38,601 nt of DNA, from the NCBI GenBank assembly GCA_964523295.1, contig CAZGAH010000038.1, positions 1 to 38,601 on the forward strand, given 5' to 3'. The position numbers and the translations under genes were made by a program. The notes under the pieces were generated by a model that had not been told where the DNA came from, did not search any database, and was given only the letters and a program-made list of their open reading frames with translations. Of the stretch, positions 7,448 to 16,702 are shown one piece after another; position 1 is the first letter of the stretch; the number at the start of each line of letters is the position of its first letter. Origin of the DNA: CAZGAH01 sp964523295. GTDB taxonomy: Bacteria; Desulfobacterota; Desulfovibrionia; Desulfovibrionales; Desulfovibrionaceae.

Positions 7448-8962
7448 CTACCGGTTCTTGCCGGTTTTCCGCTTGCCCTTGGCCTGTTCCTGCTTGCTCT
7501 TCTCGAGTTCGATCAGTTCCTTGTATTTCTCCAGCTTGCTTTTGCACTTGAGCGCGTAGGGATTGGTCTCGTCGAGCAGCATGGTCAGGGCCTCGGTCCA
7601 TTTTTCCACCGCGCGTTTGGTCTGGCCGAGATCCTCGTAGACCAGGCCCTCCTGGTACAGCTCCACGGCCTTTTTCTCCAGAGCCGGAAGCAGCGCGTTC
7701 ACGCGCCGTACGGTCTCGGGATGATCCGGGTAGATGGCCAGGGCCTCGCGCCAGGCAGCCAGGGCAGCCAGCGATTCCTGCCTGTCGTACTGCTCGACAC
7801 CTTTCTGGAAGAGGGGCGCCACCTGTTTGTCCAACGCGTCCGCGATCTGCTGCGCTGTGTGCCGGTACCGGGCCTTGCGCTCCGGGTCCTCGACCAGGTT
7901 CTGCAGCTCACGGTACGCTATCAGCGCCTGGTACAGCTCCCCGGATTGCTCGCTGGCCTCGGCTCTGGCGGTCGTCTCCGCCACGCGGGCCTCTTTGACT
8001 GTGCGCTCCTGCTCCGCCTGCATCTGCGCAGCCTGCTGCCCGGCAATGGCCTCCTCCACGCGGCTCAGGAATTCCAACACCTCGGCGTCTTCCGGGGCGA
8101 TGGCCTTCGCCTGGAGCAACAAGGCGCGCGCGCCTTCGTAATCCTTGAGGCTGAAAAAGACGTTGGCCTCGGTAAACAGCGGGCTGACTTTCTTTTTCAG
8201 CTCGATTTCCCGCTGCTGCGCGGCCAGTTGCCGATCCTTTTCCTCGGCCAGACGCTGCTGGCAGAGCGCAAGATATTGTTTGGCCTCATCATTACGCGGG
8301 TCAAGCTCCAGCACGCCCCTGTAGCGGCTCTGGGCCTGGACGTAGTCCCCCTGCTCGAAGAATTTCCGGGCATTGGCCAGATGAACGGCCACTTTTTGCC
8401 GCGAGCCGACCTCCTGCAACGCCTCCTGTTTTTTGGCCTCTTCCTCGATCACGCTGTGCGGCGGTTTGGAGGGCTGGAAGACCAGAAAGGCCAGCACGAC
8501 CACGACCGTGATCGACGCGGTGCCGGCCAGGGCCAGGAGCAGCAGACGCATCCGCGAGGTCCGGGCCTTGGGGCTCAGGCCGGTGTCGCCGAACACGAAT
8601 TTGATGACCGTTTCGCCAAGTTGCAGACAGTCCCCGCTGGCCAGCCCGGCGGTTTCGATTTTCTTGCCGTGCAGCAGGGTAAAATTCTTGGGATTGAGAT
8701 TCTTTGCGACGTATTTCTCGCCCTTGCGCTCGATGAGCAGGTGCTCGCGCGAGACCGTGGGATCATTGACCTGCAAGTCGCACCCGGGCAGACGCCCGAT
8801 CAGAAGCTGGTCGCCGAAGCCGGCAAAGGCGCCCCGGGACGGCCCCTCCGTGACCTGGGCGACATTCGGGAGCGCTGGTCCGTCGGTCGTCGCCGCGCCG
8901 GGAAGGGGGGACGTGGCGCTGGAATCGGTCCTGTCCGCTGCGCGTCGGGAGTCCTGGGGCAT
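7448..8962 (-). CDS. Transmembrane FHA-domain protein with long TPR/coiled-coil C-terminus
   Basis: A 504-residue protein. An N-terminal FHA domain (about residues 47-112) shows the expected 'IGRLPGCDLQV' and 'SREHLLIERKG' motifs, with the phosphopeptide-binding Arg, Ser and His. A single membrane helix (about 138-162) follows, then about 340 residues of helical repeats rich in Gln, Glu and Lys with TPR-like units ('ARKFFEQGDYVQAQSRYRGVLELDPRNDEA', for example) and a basic tail. By topology the FHA domain is cytoplasmic and the repeats periplasmic. It is the last gene of the leftward Tad block, three bases after the previous FHA gene, and probably relays kinase state to an envelope complex; no enzymatic domain is seen. 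Confidence 0.85.
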   Translation of the reverse strand: MPQDSRRAADRTDSSATSPLPGAATTDGPALPNVAQVTEGPSRGAFAGFGDQLLIGRLPGCDLQVNDPTVSREHLLIERKGEKYVAKNLNPKNFTLLHGKKIETAGLASGDCLQLGETVIKFVFGDTGLSPKARTSRMRLLLLALAGTASITVVVVLAFLVFQPSKPPHSVIEEEAKKQEALQEVGSRQKVAVHLANARKFFEQGDYVQAQSRYRGVLELDPRNDEAKQYLALCQQRLAEEKDRQLAAQQREIELKKKVSPLFTEANVFFSLKDYEGARALLLQAKAIAPEDAEVLEFLSRVEEAIAGQQAAQMQAEQERTVKEARVAETTARAEASEQSGELYQALIAYRELQNLVEDPERKARYRHTAQQIADALDKQVAPLFQKGVEQYDRQESLAALAAWREALAIYPDHPETVRRVNALLPALEKKAVELYQEGLVYEDLGQTKRAVEKWTEALTMLLDETNPYALKCKSKLEKYKELIELEKSKQEQAKGKRKTGKNR

Positions 8963-8965
8963 GGG

Positions 8966-9928
8966 TTATTTCCTTTCCAGCTCTTTGAGATTTTCCCGGG
9001 CCGTGCGGACGCGTTCGTCGGCAGGGTCGCGCGCCCACTCGATGACCAGGCGAAACTCGTTCCGTGCCTCGTCGTAGCGCATGTATTTCACGGCCAGCAG
9101 GGCCTGCCGGAAGTGCTTGTCCAGTTCCCGATCCAGCTCGCTCTCCGCGCGCAGCAACCACTTGGTCACGCCCTCGTTGTCCGGGTCGAAGGCGCTGGCC
9201 TTGGACCACTCCTCGACTGCCTGCCGGAGTTCTCCGGATTTGTAAAAGAACAGGCCCTGCCGGAAGGCCTCCTCGGCCTTGGCCTTGTCCTGGGGTACCG
9301 GAAGCGGCTTTTCAGGCTCTGCCTCGGGTCCGGGTGTCGCGGACGCTGCCGGTGCGGTGTTGCTGGCCGCATCGACGGAAGCCTCAGGGTTCGGCGCGGG
9401 CGCTTTTGTCGGCGTGGCCGGCGCTTCAGCCTGTTTCTGATCCGCTGTGCCGGGGCCTGGCTTGTGGCGAACGACGGTGACGGCGATAAAGCCGATCAGT
9501 CCGAGCAGGCAGGCGCCGAGCAGCAGGACGCGCAGTCGCGAACGGCCTGCCGTCTTGTTGCCCGGAGGCTCGATCAGAATGGTGGAATTGGCCAGGAACT
9601 CGGGGCCGCCTTCCAGGGCCAGCATATTGGAGCCCAGGCGGAAAACGTCGCCGGAGCGGAGCATGGAGGTCTCTATCCGCGCATCGTTCAGCCAGGTGCC
9701 ATTCCCGCTGCCCAGGTCCGCCAGCAGAACGCCATTCTCGTCAATGCGCAACTCCGCGTGCCGCCGGGACAGGAGTTTGTCCGCGGCGTTGAGAACGATC
9801 GAGCAGCCCTTACTGCGGCCAAGGCTCCAGACTCCTGGTTGCAGCGCGAAGACCTTGCCCCGATCCGGTCCATCGATGACGCGCAGGCGCCAGCAGCTGG
9901 CGGCGGCGCTCGTTTCCGTCTCAGCCAT
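8966..9928 (-). CDS. Transmembrane FHA-domain protein with TPR-like C-terminus
   Basis: A 320-residue protein. The FHA domain (about residues 12-95) is canonical: 'SLGRSKGCSIV', 'SRRHAELRI' and 'DLGSGNGTWLN'. A membrane helix lies at about 130-152, followed by a linker rich in Ala, Pro and Glu (to about 220) and a short TPR-like region ('AEEAFRQGLFFYKSGELRQAVEEWSKASAFDPDNEGV'). The ATG at 9928 has GAGGAG seven bases upstream; an ATG two codons earlier would sit too close to that site. It overlaps the end of the preceding FHA gene by eight bases. It has the same architecture as its downstream neighbour, so the two may be diverged duplicates. Confidence 0.86.
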   Translation of the reverse strand: MAETETSAAASCWRLRVIDGPDRGKVFALQPGVWSLGRSKGCSIVLNAADKLLSRRHAELRIDENGVLLADLGSGNGTWLNDARIETSMLRSGDVFRLGSNMLALEGGPEFLANSTILIEPPGNKTAGRSRLRVLLLGACLLGLIGFIAVTVVRHKPGPGTADQKQAEAPATPTKAPAPNPEASVDAASNTAPAASATPGPEAEPEKPLPVPQDKAKAEEAFRQGLFFYKSGELRQAVEEWSKASAFDPDNEGVTKWLLRAESELDRELDKHFRQALLAVKYMRYDEARNEFRLVIEWARDPADERVRTARENLKELERK

Positions 9929-12900
9929 GCGCATTCTCCTCGAAGACGAACAACGCCGTGCGCGCCGCGCCGGCATAGGGCATCTTGTCCACGCGCAGAT
10001 GCGGGCCGGCAGGCGCCGAGCTGACCGGCCGCGCGTCCTCGACCAGGGAGGAAATCGCGCCGAGCACGGCAACGTCGGCCACTGCCTCCAGCAGGTGTAC
10101 CCCCTGCGCCGTACGCAGGTCGCCGAGGAACTTGCCGAACCTGGCGTTATGCGTGACGATGCGGAACTGGTCCAGATCGATCAGACACCAGGCCTTATCC
10201 AGATCGTCGAGTTCGTCCGGGCGTACGCCATTGGCAGGCACGGCATCCACGACTGCAGCCCCGGGTTGTGGATCGATCGTCAGGACCGCCGGCTGGCCGC
10301 AGAATTGGCCGGGGCGGACGATCTGGTCGTCGAGGCANNNNNNNNNNCGCCATTGGCAGGCCCGGCGGCCTCGACCGCAGCCTTGGGTTCGGGTTCCAGC
10401 GTCAGGTCCGCCGGCTGGCCGGGGATCGTGGCCGCTTCCGGCGTGTCTGTCGGCGCGGAGGGCCGGGTCTGCTCCCGGGGCTCGGGCGCCGCGCGTCGCT
10501 CGGGGGCGGCAGCGGGCGGAGGGCCTGACTCGTGCGCCTGGCGCCGGTCGGTCGTGTCGCCGTATTCGGTTGCAGGACGGCCGTCCATGCGATCGGCGTC
10601 GCGCGAAATGGTCAGCAGCAGGCGGTTGCAGACTTCGACCAGGGATTCGAGTTCTCGGTACCCGGCGCGGAAGTCGATGCGATCGAGCCGGTTCTTGAGA
10701 CTGATGCCGATCTCCTCGGCCAGCCGGACCAGGGGATCGAGGACCATACGCAGCAGCAACAGCGATCCCAGCGCGCTCATGACCAGGATCACGCCGAGCA
10801 GGTACAGGGCGCGTATCTCCAGACTCAGGCCCCGGTCCTGGCGGGCCAGGCGCAGGTCGTAGCCCAGGAGCACGCCGCCCAGGCGCGTCTCGCCCAGCTG
10901 GATCGGCGAAAAGATGGCCTGCTTGCCGGTCTCTTCCGGCCACATCTTGAGTTTCCCCTCCCGCAACGCGACCTGCAGGGCCGGCGAGTCGAGAAACTTG
11001 CCCAATGATTTCTGCGGGGCAAGTACCTTGCCGTTATTGTCCACGACAAATGCGTAGGCCACGCCCTCTTCCTCGCTCGCCGGAAAGGTCCGCGCCGCGT
11101 CGTATTCGCGCCTGCGCAACGGCTCGACATTAATTTCGGCAAGATAGCGCGCCAGCAGGACCCCGCGTTTGACAGTCTCGCGCTCGCGCTCCTGCGAGAA
11201 CATGCGGTGCATCGGCATTTCGACGGACAGGGCCACGATCAGCGCAACGACGAACACGACCGCCGGGACGAACACCCGGATGTTCAGGCTGCGCCGCGGC
11301 CTGGGCTGCAGGAAGGCGCTGTCATCGGCGGTACCGGGCGCACTCATGGTCGCAGCCCTGGTCGCCCCCTTCTTGTCCTGCTCCTTACGCCGGGCCGCGA
11401 CGCGCCGGCGGCGCTCCTCCACGGCCTGCTCCCGCGCCGCGTTTTCATTGCCGTCCGAGGCCTGCACGGCGGCAAGGTCAGATACGGCGGTATCGTCGTC
11501 GAATGCTGCCGGCGGCTGCGCATCGAGAAACGTGGGCTCCTCGGCAGCGGCGGACGGGGTCGGAGGGGCTGCATGATCGGCAGGATCGGTCGGCGCCTCG
11601 GCAGCCAGACCCGGCCAGGTTGGTTCCTCGCCAGCCTCCTGCGCCGTGCCGACACTCTCTTTCCGGGAACCCTGACCGTCGCTGCGCAAAGCCCGACCGG
11701 GCCTGGGCGCCCGCAAGATTCTGGCTCTGGCCTGGCCTTCGTGCGTCTGCCCCCGCAGGCGGGGAAGGGTTTCGTCCAGGTCCACGGGCGCGGGGGATTC
11801 GCACTCCGCTCCGGTGTCCTCCTTCGGCTCCTGAGACCAGATTTTCGCAGCCGCGACCCCGGCCAGCGATCCGGCGCCGGCGACAGAGAGCAGTGCAGCC
11901 TCCGCGTCCGGGATTGCCGTTGTCCCGGCATCGGAGTCCGCCTCGATCCCTGCCCGGGGGCGCTCTTCGCCGAACGGGATATCCGCGGGCGGGAGCTGCG
12001 CCGCTGTCGCTTCATTGCTCTGGGCATCCGTGGTCCCGAGGCTGTCATCCTCCCGCGCGGACGCAGCTTCCGGGGCATGCTCTCCGGGCTGCGCCACGAC
12101 GTCGACCGGTCCAGGCTGCGCCAACGCTTCGAACGTTTCATCCGGCTCCGCACCCGGGGTCGACAGCGTGGGCGTAGGGCCGGAAGGCGGCGCTGTGTCG
12201 AGGTCCGGGATTGTCGCCTCCGCCGTGGACATCGGCTCCAGCTCTGGCGCAGGCGCGGACGTAGTGTGCGTGCGGAGGGGAATATGCAGATTGAGCTGCG
12301 CCTGCGCCGGCTCCGGACGGGCCGGTTGGCGCCGCAGGGTGACCTCGGACTGGAAGTCCGTCCTTTCAGGCTCGTCGAAGGTCAAGGGCGCCGGCCGTGG
12401 CGGAAGCTTCCGCCCCTCGGCAGCTGCCGGGCCCGGCGTCTGCCAGGCTGGCTCCGGTGCAACGGACGCGGTATCCGACCAGTCCGGATAGTCGTCCCGG
12501 GGCTCCCAGGCCGCGGTGCTGCCGCCTGTTGCGCCCGGGCCGGGTCCGGCAGCCGGCTGCGGTTGCTCCGTGACTTCCGGCGCGGCGGGAGGGTCGGTGC
12601 GCGGCGGTGGCAGCACGCTCTTCGCGTCGAGCAGCAGCGGCTCTTCGTCGAGCGGACGCAACGGACGCGGAAGCTGGAGGTCAAGGCCGTCGTCGGGGGC
12701 CGTTTCCTGCGTCCGGGGAGGCGTGGCAGCCGGCTCGTTCAGCACGGATCGGGCATCGAGCAGCAGCGGCTCCTCCTCCGAGCTCGGACGCAGGGACCGC
12801 GGAAGCTTTAACTCCAGACCGTCCGCGTCGTCCGGTTCCGGGGCCTTCCGGTCTTCGCCAAAGGAAAAGGGGGAGGCGCTTCGACGTCTGGTTGTCGATT

Positions 12901-13480
12901 CCGGCGTCCGTTTCAGGGTCAGGTCCAGGGCCTCGTTCGCCGTGCGCGCTGTTTCGCGCCTGGTGCCCGTCTCTGGCTGCGTGCTCTCCGTTTCCCGGGG
13001 ATTGTCGGCCGCCGGGGAAAGGGGCGCATCCGCTGCCTGGCGCTCCTCGTGCGGGGGCAGGATCAGCGTGCTCTCCAAGGGCTCCCGGGCTGGCGCGTCG
13101 TCGGCTTCCCCGTCCTTGCGGAGAGGGTCGCGGCCCAGGTGCAGCCTGGGTCGCCGCAGTTCGGCGCCCGGGCTTTTCATCGAGCTGGCCGAGAGTATTT
13201 CGGCCTGGAGTTCGTAGCGGCCGATGTCGATGGCGAAGTCCTTGTTGAAGGACTTCTTTTCGATCCATTTGCCCAGATGGAACACACCATTGGAGCTTTC
13301 GTTGTCGCGCACGATCGCCTTGTTCTTCTCCACGGAGAGAAAGGCGTGCAGCGCGGAAACGCTGCGGTCGGCCAGCACGATGTCGCAGTCGCCCGAGCGG
13401 CCGATGGAATATTCCCCCGGCTCGAGTTCCAGCGTCTGCTCCAACTGATTGTTAAACAAAATAAGCAACTTAAGACGCAT
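9921..13480 (-). CDS. Large FHA-domain membrane sensor protein, interrupted by an assembly gap
   Basis: At least 1,180 residues, read through the N-run at 10338-10347. In the N-terminal FHA domain (about residues 1-95), 'SIGRSGDCDIVL', 'SVSALHAFL' and 'NESSNG' are visible. Residues about 100-720 are low-complexity Pro/Glu/Ala-rich sequence with a duplicated unit ('EEPLLLDARSVL' and 'DEEPLLLDAKSVL', each preceded by 'DGL[ED]L[KQ]LPR'). A membrane helix (about 735-755), a periplasmic sensor region of about 120 residues ('AYAFVVDNNGKVLAPQKSLGKFLDSPAL'-like), a second helix (about 889-912) and a HAMP-like segment follow. After the gap a PAS-like domain ends the protein ('AWCLIDLDQFRIVTHN'). The frame differs on the two sides because the gap length is arbitrary; this is not evidence for a pseudogene. 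It is first of the three FHA genes, directly after tadC. Confidence 0.78.
10226..10420. repeat. 73-bp imperfect direct repeat flanking an assembly gap
   Basis: The copy at 10226-10298 and the copy at 10348-10420 match at 60 of 73 positions by hand alignment, with no indels. The second copy begins at the first base after the N-run. Both encode related peptides ('GQPAVLTIDPQPGAAV' and 'GQPADLTLEPEPKAAV', each ending in PANG) inside the large FHA protein. The repeat probably caused the assembly break, and further copies may be missing. Confidence 0.75.
10338..10347. other. Assembly gap (10 N) inside the large FHA gene
   Basis: Ten N of arbitrary length. Reading frames on the two sides disagree by one phase, and the edge coincides with a direct repeat copy. 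True missing length is unknown. Confidence 0.95.
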
Positions 13481-13482
13481 GA

Positions 13483-14367
13483 TTACCCGCCGTAAATATA
13501 TTTCAGGAGATAAGGCCCGAAGATGATGATGAACAGGATGGGCAGAATGCAGAGCATCATGGGGATGAGCAGTTTCTGCGCCGCCTGGGCCCCGATACGC
13601 TCCGCGCGCATGAACCGCTGTTGCCGCATCCTGAGCGCCTGGGCGGCCAGGACCTCCGCGATGCTCGCGCCCATGCGCTGCGCCTGGATCAGAATCGAGG
13701 TGAACGAATACATGTCCTGTATATCCACCCGTTCGGCCAGATTGGTCAAGGCCTCTTCCGTGCCCATGCCGAGCTTGATGTTCTGGTACATGATCCCGAT
13801 TTCCTGGACAAAGGGATCCTTGTGCTCACGGTTGAGATCGCAGATGCGCCGGATGGCGGCCAGAAAGTCCTGGCCCGCCTGAACCGACAGCGAAAGCATA
13901 TCAACAACGTCCGGCATGGACAGACTGATTTCACGCTGCCGGGTCTTTTTTTTGTCCATCAGCCAGAAGATCGGGTAGGCCAGCCCTAGCAGGCCCGCAA
14001 TCACGGCGGCCACGCCGTCTTTCCAGAGCAGCCCGGCGCACGCGGCAAAGAGCGCGAGCATGACCAGCTGAAAGGCCAGGAACTCGCCCGGGGTCAGGAT
14101 GCGGTCCAACCCCGCCGTGATCAGCTGCCGTCTGAGCTTCTCCGTATGGCCTGCTGTCAGAAAGCGCTCGGTCAGGGGCAGGAGAAAACGGATGAACGGC
14201 TTGAATACCCCCAGAAAGCCGGATTGCTGGTCCTGGCCCGGCGTCGGCTCGGCAAGCTGCTTTTTAGCCTCCCGCTCGCGCTGCCCGGGTAGCAGAACGT
14301 AGGCCAGACCGAACACGGACGCTGCGAACAGCGCCATGCCGCCGAGTTTCAGAAAGGATGGCTCCAT
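13483..14367 (-). CDS. tadC: Tad pilus inner-membrane platform protein TadC
   Basis: A 294-residue T2SSF-family membrane protein. It has an N-terminal helix (about 8-25), a pair of helices around 93-135, the conserved cytoplasmic T2SSF segment (about 150-250, 'MPDVVDMLSLSVQAGQDFLAAI' and 'LTNLAERVDIQDMYSFTSILIQAQRMG') and a C-terminal helix ending at 'YLLKYIYGG'. TadC pairs with TadB as the platform on which the ATPase acts to extend the pilus. The ATG has GGAGG upstream. Unusually it is separated from tadB by a lipoprotein gene and a second ATPase gene. The stop is two bases from the start of the large FHA gene. Confidence 0.9.
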   Translation of the reverse strand: MEPSFLKLGGMALFAASVFGLAYVLLPGQREREAKKQLAEPTPGQDQQSGFLGVFKPFIRFLLPLTERFLTAGHTEKLRRQLITAGLDRILTPGEFLAFQLVMLALFAACAGLLWKDGVAAVIAGLLGLAYPIFWLMDKKKTRQREISLSMPDVVDMLSLSVQAGQDFLAAIRRICDLNREHKDPFVQEIGIMYQNIKLGMGTEEALTNLAERVDIQDMYSFTSILIQAQRMGASIAEVLAAQALRMRQQRFMRAERIGAQAAQKLLIPMMLCILPILFIIIFGPYLLKYIYGG

Positions 14368-14384
14368 GAGGGACTCCTCCCGCT

Positions 14385-16091
14385 TCAGGTGTCCAGCGTA
14401 ATGCGCAGCAGCTCTTCCAGCGTGGTCACCCCGTGCGCGACCTTGACCAGCGCGGCCTGCCGCAGGGTGACCATACCCTCCTCCACGGCAACGCGGCGCA
14501 GGGTTCCGGCTGGCGCGTGCTCCATGATCAGGGGCTCCATCCGCTCGGATACGCGCATGATTTCATAGATGCCGACCCTGCCGGCATAGCCCGTGCCGTT
14601 GCAACGTTCGCACCCGGCGCCCCGAAAAAATTCCATCGGCGCGGCTTCGTCGCCGAGCCGTTGCCGCAGTGCCGGATCGATGTCTACCGGAGTCCGGCAG
14701 GACGTGCAGATGCGTCGCAACAGGCGCTGCGCCACCACCGTGATCCCGGCCGAGGCGACCTGGAAGGCGGGAACGCCCATGTTGATCAGGCGGCTGATGG
14801 CGCCGGCGGCGTCGTTCGTGTGCAGCGTGCTCAGGACCAGGTGCCCGGTCATGGCCGCCTTGACCGCAAAGTCCGCGGTCACGGCGTCGCGAATCTCGCC
14901 GAGCATGATCACGTCCGGATCCTGACGCAGAAAGGCCCGGATGGCCGAGCTGAAGTCCACGCCCGAGTCGACCGAGCAGTCCACCTGCGTCACGCCGGGA
15001 AGCTTGTACTCCACCGGATCCTCGGCCGTCACGATGTTCACGTCGTCACTGTTCAGCTCGCCCAGGGCCGCGTAGAGCGTCGTGGACTTGCCGCTGCCGG
15101 TCGGACCGGTGGCCAGGAGCAGGCCGTTGGGCCGTTGCAGGGCCTCCAGGAGCAGCCCGGCCGGCTCCGGCTCCAGACCCAGGTCAGCCAGGGTCCGCCG
15201 CTTGCCGCTCTTGTCCAGAATACGCAGCACGATCTTCTCTCCGTACAGCGAGGGCAGCGTACTCACCCGCACGTCCACGTTGCGGTCACTGACCACGCGG
15301 ATGTCGATGGACCCGTCCTGCGGCGCGCGCGACGGCTCCGGATCGAGCCCGGACACGAGCTTGAGCCGCCCGCTCAGGGGCTCTTTAAGCAACATGGGAA
15401 AGGTCCAGGCCGTGGCCATGACCCCGTCCTTGCGAAAGCGCACGCGAAAGCCGTCTTCCTGCGGCTCGAAATGGAGATCGCTCGCGCCGCCGCCGGCCAG
15501 GGTGTCCAGCACGTAGCGCAGCAGCTTGATGACCCGGACGTCGTTGACCAGCTCGGGCAGCCCGGCGCGCGCCATTTTCAGCCGGTTGACCGCCTGAATC
15601 GCCCGCGCGGTCAGCTGTTCGGCATCGGCGTCGGCCGGGTCAAGCTGGCCGGGATCGGGACCGTAATACGCGGCCAGGGCCTCGACGATCCGGCCAGAAA
15701 AGCAGCCGTAGGGCCGGATGCGCGAATTGGCGAGCTGTTCGAGCCGGCGCAACGCCTCGGTGCTCTCCGGCAGCGCCATGGCCAGATGGAGCACGTCGCG
15801 CTCGTGGCGGATGGGAAAGACCCGCTCGCGCAGCGCGACGTAGCCGGGAATCAGGGCCCGCGCGTGGGCCAGAAACTCCGGCGTGAACGCGACCATGGTC
15901 GGATCCACGGACTGGAGCCCGGTCACTTCCTCCAGGACCGCGTTGACCAGCTCCGGCGTGGCCCGGCCGGCCTTGACCAGCACATCCGCCAGCAACGCAC
16001 CCGGCGGAACGTCGAGTCCGTCAGCCGTGATGCCGCGAATGGCGAAGGTGCGGGCAAGCTTGGCATTGAACTGGGCCAGGCTGACGCTCAT
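14385..16091 (-). CDS. GspE/PilB-type secretion ATPase within the Tad locus
   Basis: A 568-residue type II/IV pilus assembly ATPase of the GspE/PilB branch, distinct from TadA/CpaF. An N-terminal T2SSE_N-like domain covers about residues 30-145. The motor domain carries Walker A 'GPTGSGKS' (329-336), an Asp box around 'TAEDPVEY' (355-362), Walker B 'DVIMLGEIRD' (393-402) and a His box 'STLHTNDA' (421-428). A zinc-type tetracysteine is complete: C462/C465 and C494/C497. All motor residues are present, so it should be active. It lies between the thioredoxin-like lipoprotein gene and tadC. A Tad system normally uses only TadA; this second motor could power a separate step such as retraction or export of another substrate. 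That role is speculative. Confidence 0.9.
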   Translation of the reverse strand: MSVSLAQFNAKLARTFAIRGITADGLDVPPGALLADVLVKAGRATPELVNAVLEEVTGLQSVDPTMVAFTPEFLAHARALIPGYVALRERVFPIRHERDVLHLAMALPESTEALRRLEQLANSRIRPYGCFSGRIVEALAAYYGPDPGQLDPADADAEQLTARAIQAVNRLKMARAGLPELVNDVRVIKLLRYVLDTLAGGGASDLHFEPQEDGFRVRFRKDGVMATAWTFPMLLKEPLSGRLKLVSGLDPEPSRAPQDGSIDIRVVSDRNVDVRVSTLPSLYGEKIVLRILDKSGKRRTLADLGLEPEPAGLLLEALQRPNGLLLATGPTGSGKSTTLYAALGELNSDDVNIVTAEDPVEYKLPGVTQVDCSVDSGVDFSSAIRAFLRQDPDVIMLGEIRDAVTADFAVKAAMTGHLVLSTLHTNDAAGAISRLINMGVPAFQVASAGITVVAQRLLRRICTSCRTPVDIDPALRQRLGDEAAPMEFFRGAGCERCNGTGYAGRVGIYEIMRVSERMEPLIMEHAPAGTLRRVAVEEGMVTLRQAALVKVAHGVTTLEELLRITLDT

Positions 16092-16110
16092 GTCCGTCTC
16101 TGCGCTCCGG

Positions 16111-16632
16111 TCAATAGTTGCTGAACTTCAGGTCGTACCCGTTGCGGAAATAGCACTCGTACGTGCTGGACAACTCGTCGGTCTTCACCCGCAAGGCCAT
16201 GCGCAGAATCCAGAGTTCGAAGTCGTCGTCCCAGTTCTGGTACTCGCTGGTCGTGGGCGGATTACCCTTGACCCGGTCGATTTCCGCGCCGCTCTGATAC
16301 AGGACGACCGTCGGCGTGGCCTCGAGCTTGTAGTGAGCCGGGTCCGCGCCCGGAGCCCACTTGAAGCGGACGAACTTGACGTGTTTGCCGAAGCGGTCGG
16401 CGAAGTAGATGAAACGGCGATGCATCTGCGACGAGGGCCCGGCATCGTCAAAGAACAGGACCAGACAGGGGCCCTTGTAATTCAGGACTTCCGCTTTGTA
16501 CGTGTCCCTGGTCACGGTGATGATGTCACCGGGCAGCCGCTCCGGGACCTTTTTCGGGACACAGGCCGTTGTCGCGGACAGCAAGAGCAGCAGCACGAAT
16601 ACGACCAGACCAGCACCTTTGTTCCACAGCAT
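16111..16632 (-). CDS. Putative lipoprotein with cysteine-less thioredoxin-like fold
   Basis: A 173-residue protein. The start at 16632 has AAGGAG six bases upstream. The N-terminus is a lipoprotein-like signal: Lys at residue 5, a hydrophobic run to about 20, then 'SATTAC' with the candidate lipidated cysteine at residue 24. The mature part resembles a thioredoxin fold ('PCLVLFFDDAGPSSQMHRRFI' aligns in shape with the strand and helix that normally carry CxxC, and 'EATPTVVLYQSG' has the cis-Pro Thr-Pro). The active-site cysteines are absent, so a redox role is unlikely; a structural or docking role in pilus assembly is more plausible. It sits between tadB and the GspE-like gene. The fold assignment is moderately sure. 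Confidence 0.65.
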   Translation of the reverse strand: MLWNKGAGLVVFVLLLLLSATTACVPKKVPERLPGDIITVTRDTYKAEVLNYKGPCLVLFFDDAGPSSQMHRRFIYFADRFGKHVKFVRFKWAPGADPAHYKLEATPTVVLYQSGAEIDRVKGNPPTTSEYQNWDDDFELWILRMALRVKTDELSSTYECYFRNGYDLKFSNY

Positions 16633-16702
16633 GTTCGTCTCCTTACGTTGGACGGCTATCCTTCCGCTCACCGGCCGGCACAGGGCCCGGCGATGTCCCG
16701 CA

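Noticed and set aside
10280..10943. Apparent frameshift or premature stop in the large FHA gene
   Set aside because: The phase change falls exactly at a run of N of arbitrary length, so it reflects assembly rather than a pseudogene.
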